DNA of 5,738 nt. Origin: Patescibacteria group bacterium (lineage in GTDB: Bacteria; Patescibacteriota; Patescibacteriia; JAACEG01; JAGUWE01). The stretch covers positions 1-5,738 of the forward strand of contig JAGUWE010000137.1 of assembly GCA_020062525.1 (NCBI GenBank). Reading direction: 5' to 3'. The notes beneath the pieces are model-generated. The model had not been told where the DNA came from. It worked only from the letters and a program-made list of their open reading frames with translations, and ran no database searches. The translations under genes and the position numbers were made by a program. The first letter of the stretch is position 1. Every line of letters starts with the position of its first letter. Positions 4,436 to 5,738 of the stretch are shown here, piece after piece.

Positions 4436-5738
4436 AAGGAAATGTTTTTTATTTTAATTTTTACGCTTAGACCGTTAAGATTAAATTTTTTTCTCAAACG
4501 GTTTTCCAAATATTTTAAATAAGAAGTATGAAGCATATCTTTGGGGCCGATAAAAACCGTAAATTCGGACGGCGCGACTCTGGTCTGACGAAAATCATAA
4601 ATTTTCGGTTTTCTTTTGCCCTTGGCACGAAGCGGTTTGTGCAGAAGACGCGTCTCATAAATAAAACCCTTTAATTCTTTTTCATCAATGAATCTTTGAT
4701 TGATTTGATAAATTTTGAGAACTAATTCTAAAATTTTCTTTACCCCCACCCCAGTTTTGGCTGAAACAAAAAGAACCGGTGCCCATTTTAGCGGCGCTAT
4801 CATTGCCTGAGCATAGGCAACAAAATCATTTCTTGATTTTTGACCAAACTCCTCTAATAAGTCAATTTTATTAACCACAATCACCGCTGGTTTTTGTGAC
4901 TGGACAATGAGATTTGCTAATTCTATGTCTTGTCTGGTGATTTTTTGGCTCACATCTAAAAGCAAAATTGCCAGATTGGCTTTTTTAAGGGCTCTAATGC
5001 TTTTGCCAATGATGATTTTTTCTAGTTGCGTGGTCCATTTTTTAATGCCGGCTGTGTCAATTAAAATTAGCGGCACACTGTTGAAAGTCATTTCTCTTTC
5101 TTGGGGCTCTAAAGTTGTCTGCGGCAGAGGACTAGTGATTACTTCTTCTCGGCCCAGCAATTTGTTTAAAAGACTAGATTTACCTACATTTGGTTTACCA
5201 ATAATTGCTATTTTAATTTTAGTTGGTTCGGCTAGCACCGCTGATTGAGGCCTAATTAAAGTAATAATTTTATCTAATAAATCACCTGTGCCCACGCCAC
5301 TGAGGGCTGAGACACAAGAGGGCCTGCCTAAACCGAGTTTTTCAAACTCGGTTTCTTTGCGTGTTTCTCTTATTTTTTGATTATCAATTTTGTTAGCCAC
5401 TAATATTATTGGTTTTTTTGTTGCCTGACGAATAATTTTTAAAACCAGGCGGTCTTCGGCTAAAATACCGACCTGGCCATCAATTAAAAAAACACTGGCC
5501 GCAGCTTTTTTAATAATTTGAAGAGAATGGCGGGCAATTTCTTCCTCTAATTCAGTTTTTTTTCTAAGATCAAGTCCAGCGGTATCAGCTAAAAGAAAGG
5601 TCTTACCTCGCCATATGCAATAACCGAGATTACTGTCACGGGTCGTACCGGCCCAAGGTGAAACAAGAGCTTTCTTTTCTTCAATTAAACGATTAAAAAG
5701 AGTTGATTTGCCCACGTTTTTCCGACCAACGAGGGCAA
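4432..5738 (-). CDS. der: Ribosome-assembly GTPase Der (EngA), first few codons missing
   Basis: Der is a double-GTPase that binds the large ribosomal subunit late in its assembly. The frame is open to the right edge, and 434 residues are visible; only about 3-10 N-terminal residues should be missing. Numbering from the first complete codon, G domain 1 has GRKNVGKS (4-11), GTTRD (30-34), DTAG (51-54), NKID (115-118) and SAL (143-145). G domain 2 has GKPNVGKS (180-187), a QTTLEPQE switch I region (about 206-213), DTAG (227-230), NKID (289-292) and SAK (325-327). A KH-like domain (about 352-434) ends the protein. A GTG within the P-loop at 5715-5713 is not the start, because it would remove half the nucleotide-binding motif. 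The first P-loop has Lys where Pro is usual (GRPNVGKS), and the second switch I lacks the usual TTRD. The stop overlaps the pth start by four bases. Confidence 0.95.
   Translation of the reverse strand, partial: ALVGRKNVGKSTLFNRLIEEKKALVSPWAGTTRDSNLGYCIWRGKTFLLADTAGLDLRKKTELEEEIARHSLQIIKKAAASVFLIDGQVGILAEDRLVLKIIRQATKKPIILVANKIDNQKIRETRKETEFEKLGLGRPSCVSALSGVGTGDLLDKIITLIRPQSAVLAEPTKIKIAIIGKPNVGKSSLLNKLLGREEVITSPLPQTTLEPQEREMTFNSVPLILIDTAGIKKWTTQLEKIIIGKSIRALKKANLAILLLDVSQKITRQDIELANLIVQSQKPAVIVVNKIDLLEEFGQKSRNDFVAYAQAMIAPLKWAPVLFVSAKTGVGVKKILELVLKIYQINQRFIDEKELKGFIYETRLLHKPLRAKGKRKPKIYDFRQTRVAPSEFTVFIGPKDMLHTSYLKYLENRLRKKFNLNGLSVKIKIKNISL
5330..5354. repeat. Perfect 11-bp inverted repeat with 3-nt loop inside der
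   Basis: AAACCGAGTTT (5330-5340) and AAACTCGGTTT (5344-5354) are exact reverse complements around TTC. The arms encode the ETEFEKLGL segment after NKID of the first G domain. The architecture, perfect arms and a 3-nt loop, matches the inverted repeat in topA. On the coding strand no U-tract of terminator type follows. Confidence 0.8.

Overview
The window is A+T-rich, gene-dense bacterial DNA. Every protein gene lies on the minus strand, so transcription runs from position 5738 down to 1. In that order the genes are der (ribosome-assembly GTPase, first few codons outside the window), pth (peptidyl-tRNA hydrolase), dprA (DNA-processing protein A), topA (DNA topoisomerase I) and the first 77 codons of an unrecognised gene. 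The best guess for the source is a Candidate Phyla Radiation (Patescibacteria/Parcubacteria-like) genome. The reasons are low-complexity intergenic repeats built from AAAATG/AAAATC words, an in-frame repeat-derived KIKNQKSKIKNK peptide inside TopA, very compact spacing, and no recognisable Shine-Dalgarno sequence before any of the four visible start codons. This is inference, because no rRNA or other lineage marker is present.

Layout. Positions 4432-5738 hold der, whose TGA stop overlaps the pth ATG (ATGA), so the two are probably one translationally coupled operon for ribosome biogenesis and recycling of peptidyl-tRNA. A stem-loop at the end of pth (3868-3897) closes that unit. Positions 2589-3692 hold dprA and 239-2449 hold topA, separated by 139 bp of very A+T-rich DNA that forms an imperfect inverted repeat. 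The unknown gene starts 7 bp after the topA stop. dprA, topA and this gene may form a second unit for DNA handling and topology.

The most interesting part is the 203-bp gap between pth and dprA (3693-3895). It is far richer in G+C (about 47% over 3741-3890, my count) than the other intergenic gap (about 19%) and has no credible protein gene. On the plus strand, opposite to all the genes, it has a near-consensus extended -10 promoter (TTGACA, 17 bp, TAAAAT), then about 180 nt of structured sequence, then a strong intrinsic terminator. G-U wobble pairs in both main stems work only if the plus strand is the RNA. I read this as a stand-alone structured noncoding RNA that I cannot assign to a known family. 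Its promoter overlaps a divergent dprA promoter (TAGACA, 17 bp, TATTAT), so the two may compete for RNA polymerase.

Smaller oddities are four perfect 7-bp tandem copies and an adjoining perfect 14-bp inverted repeat within topA, a similar perfect 11-bp inverted repeat in der, a Gln in place of a conserved active-site Asn in Pth, and non-canonical G1/G2 motifs in Der.
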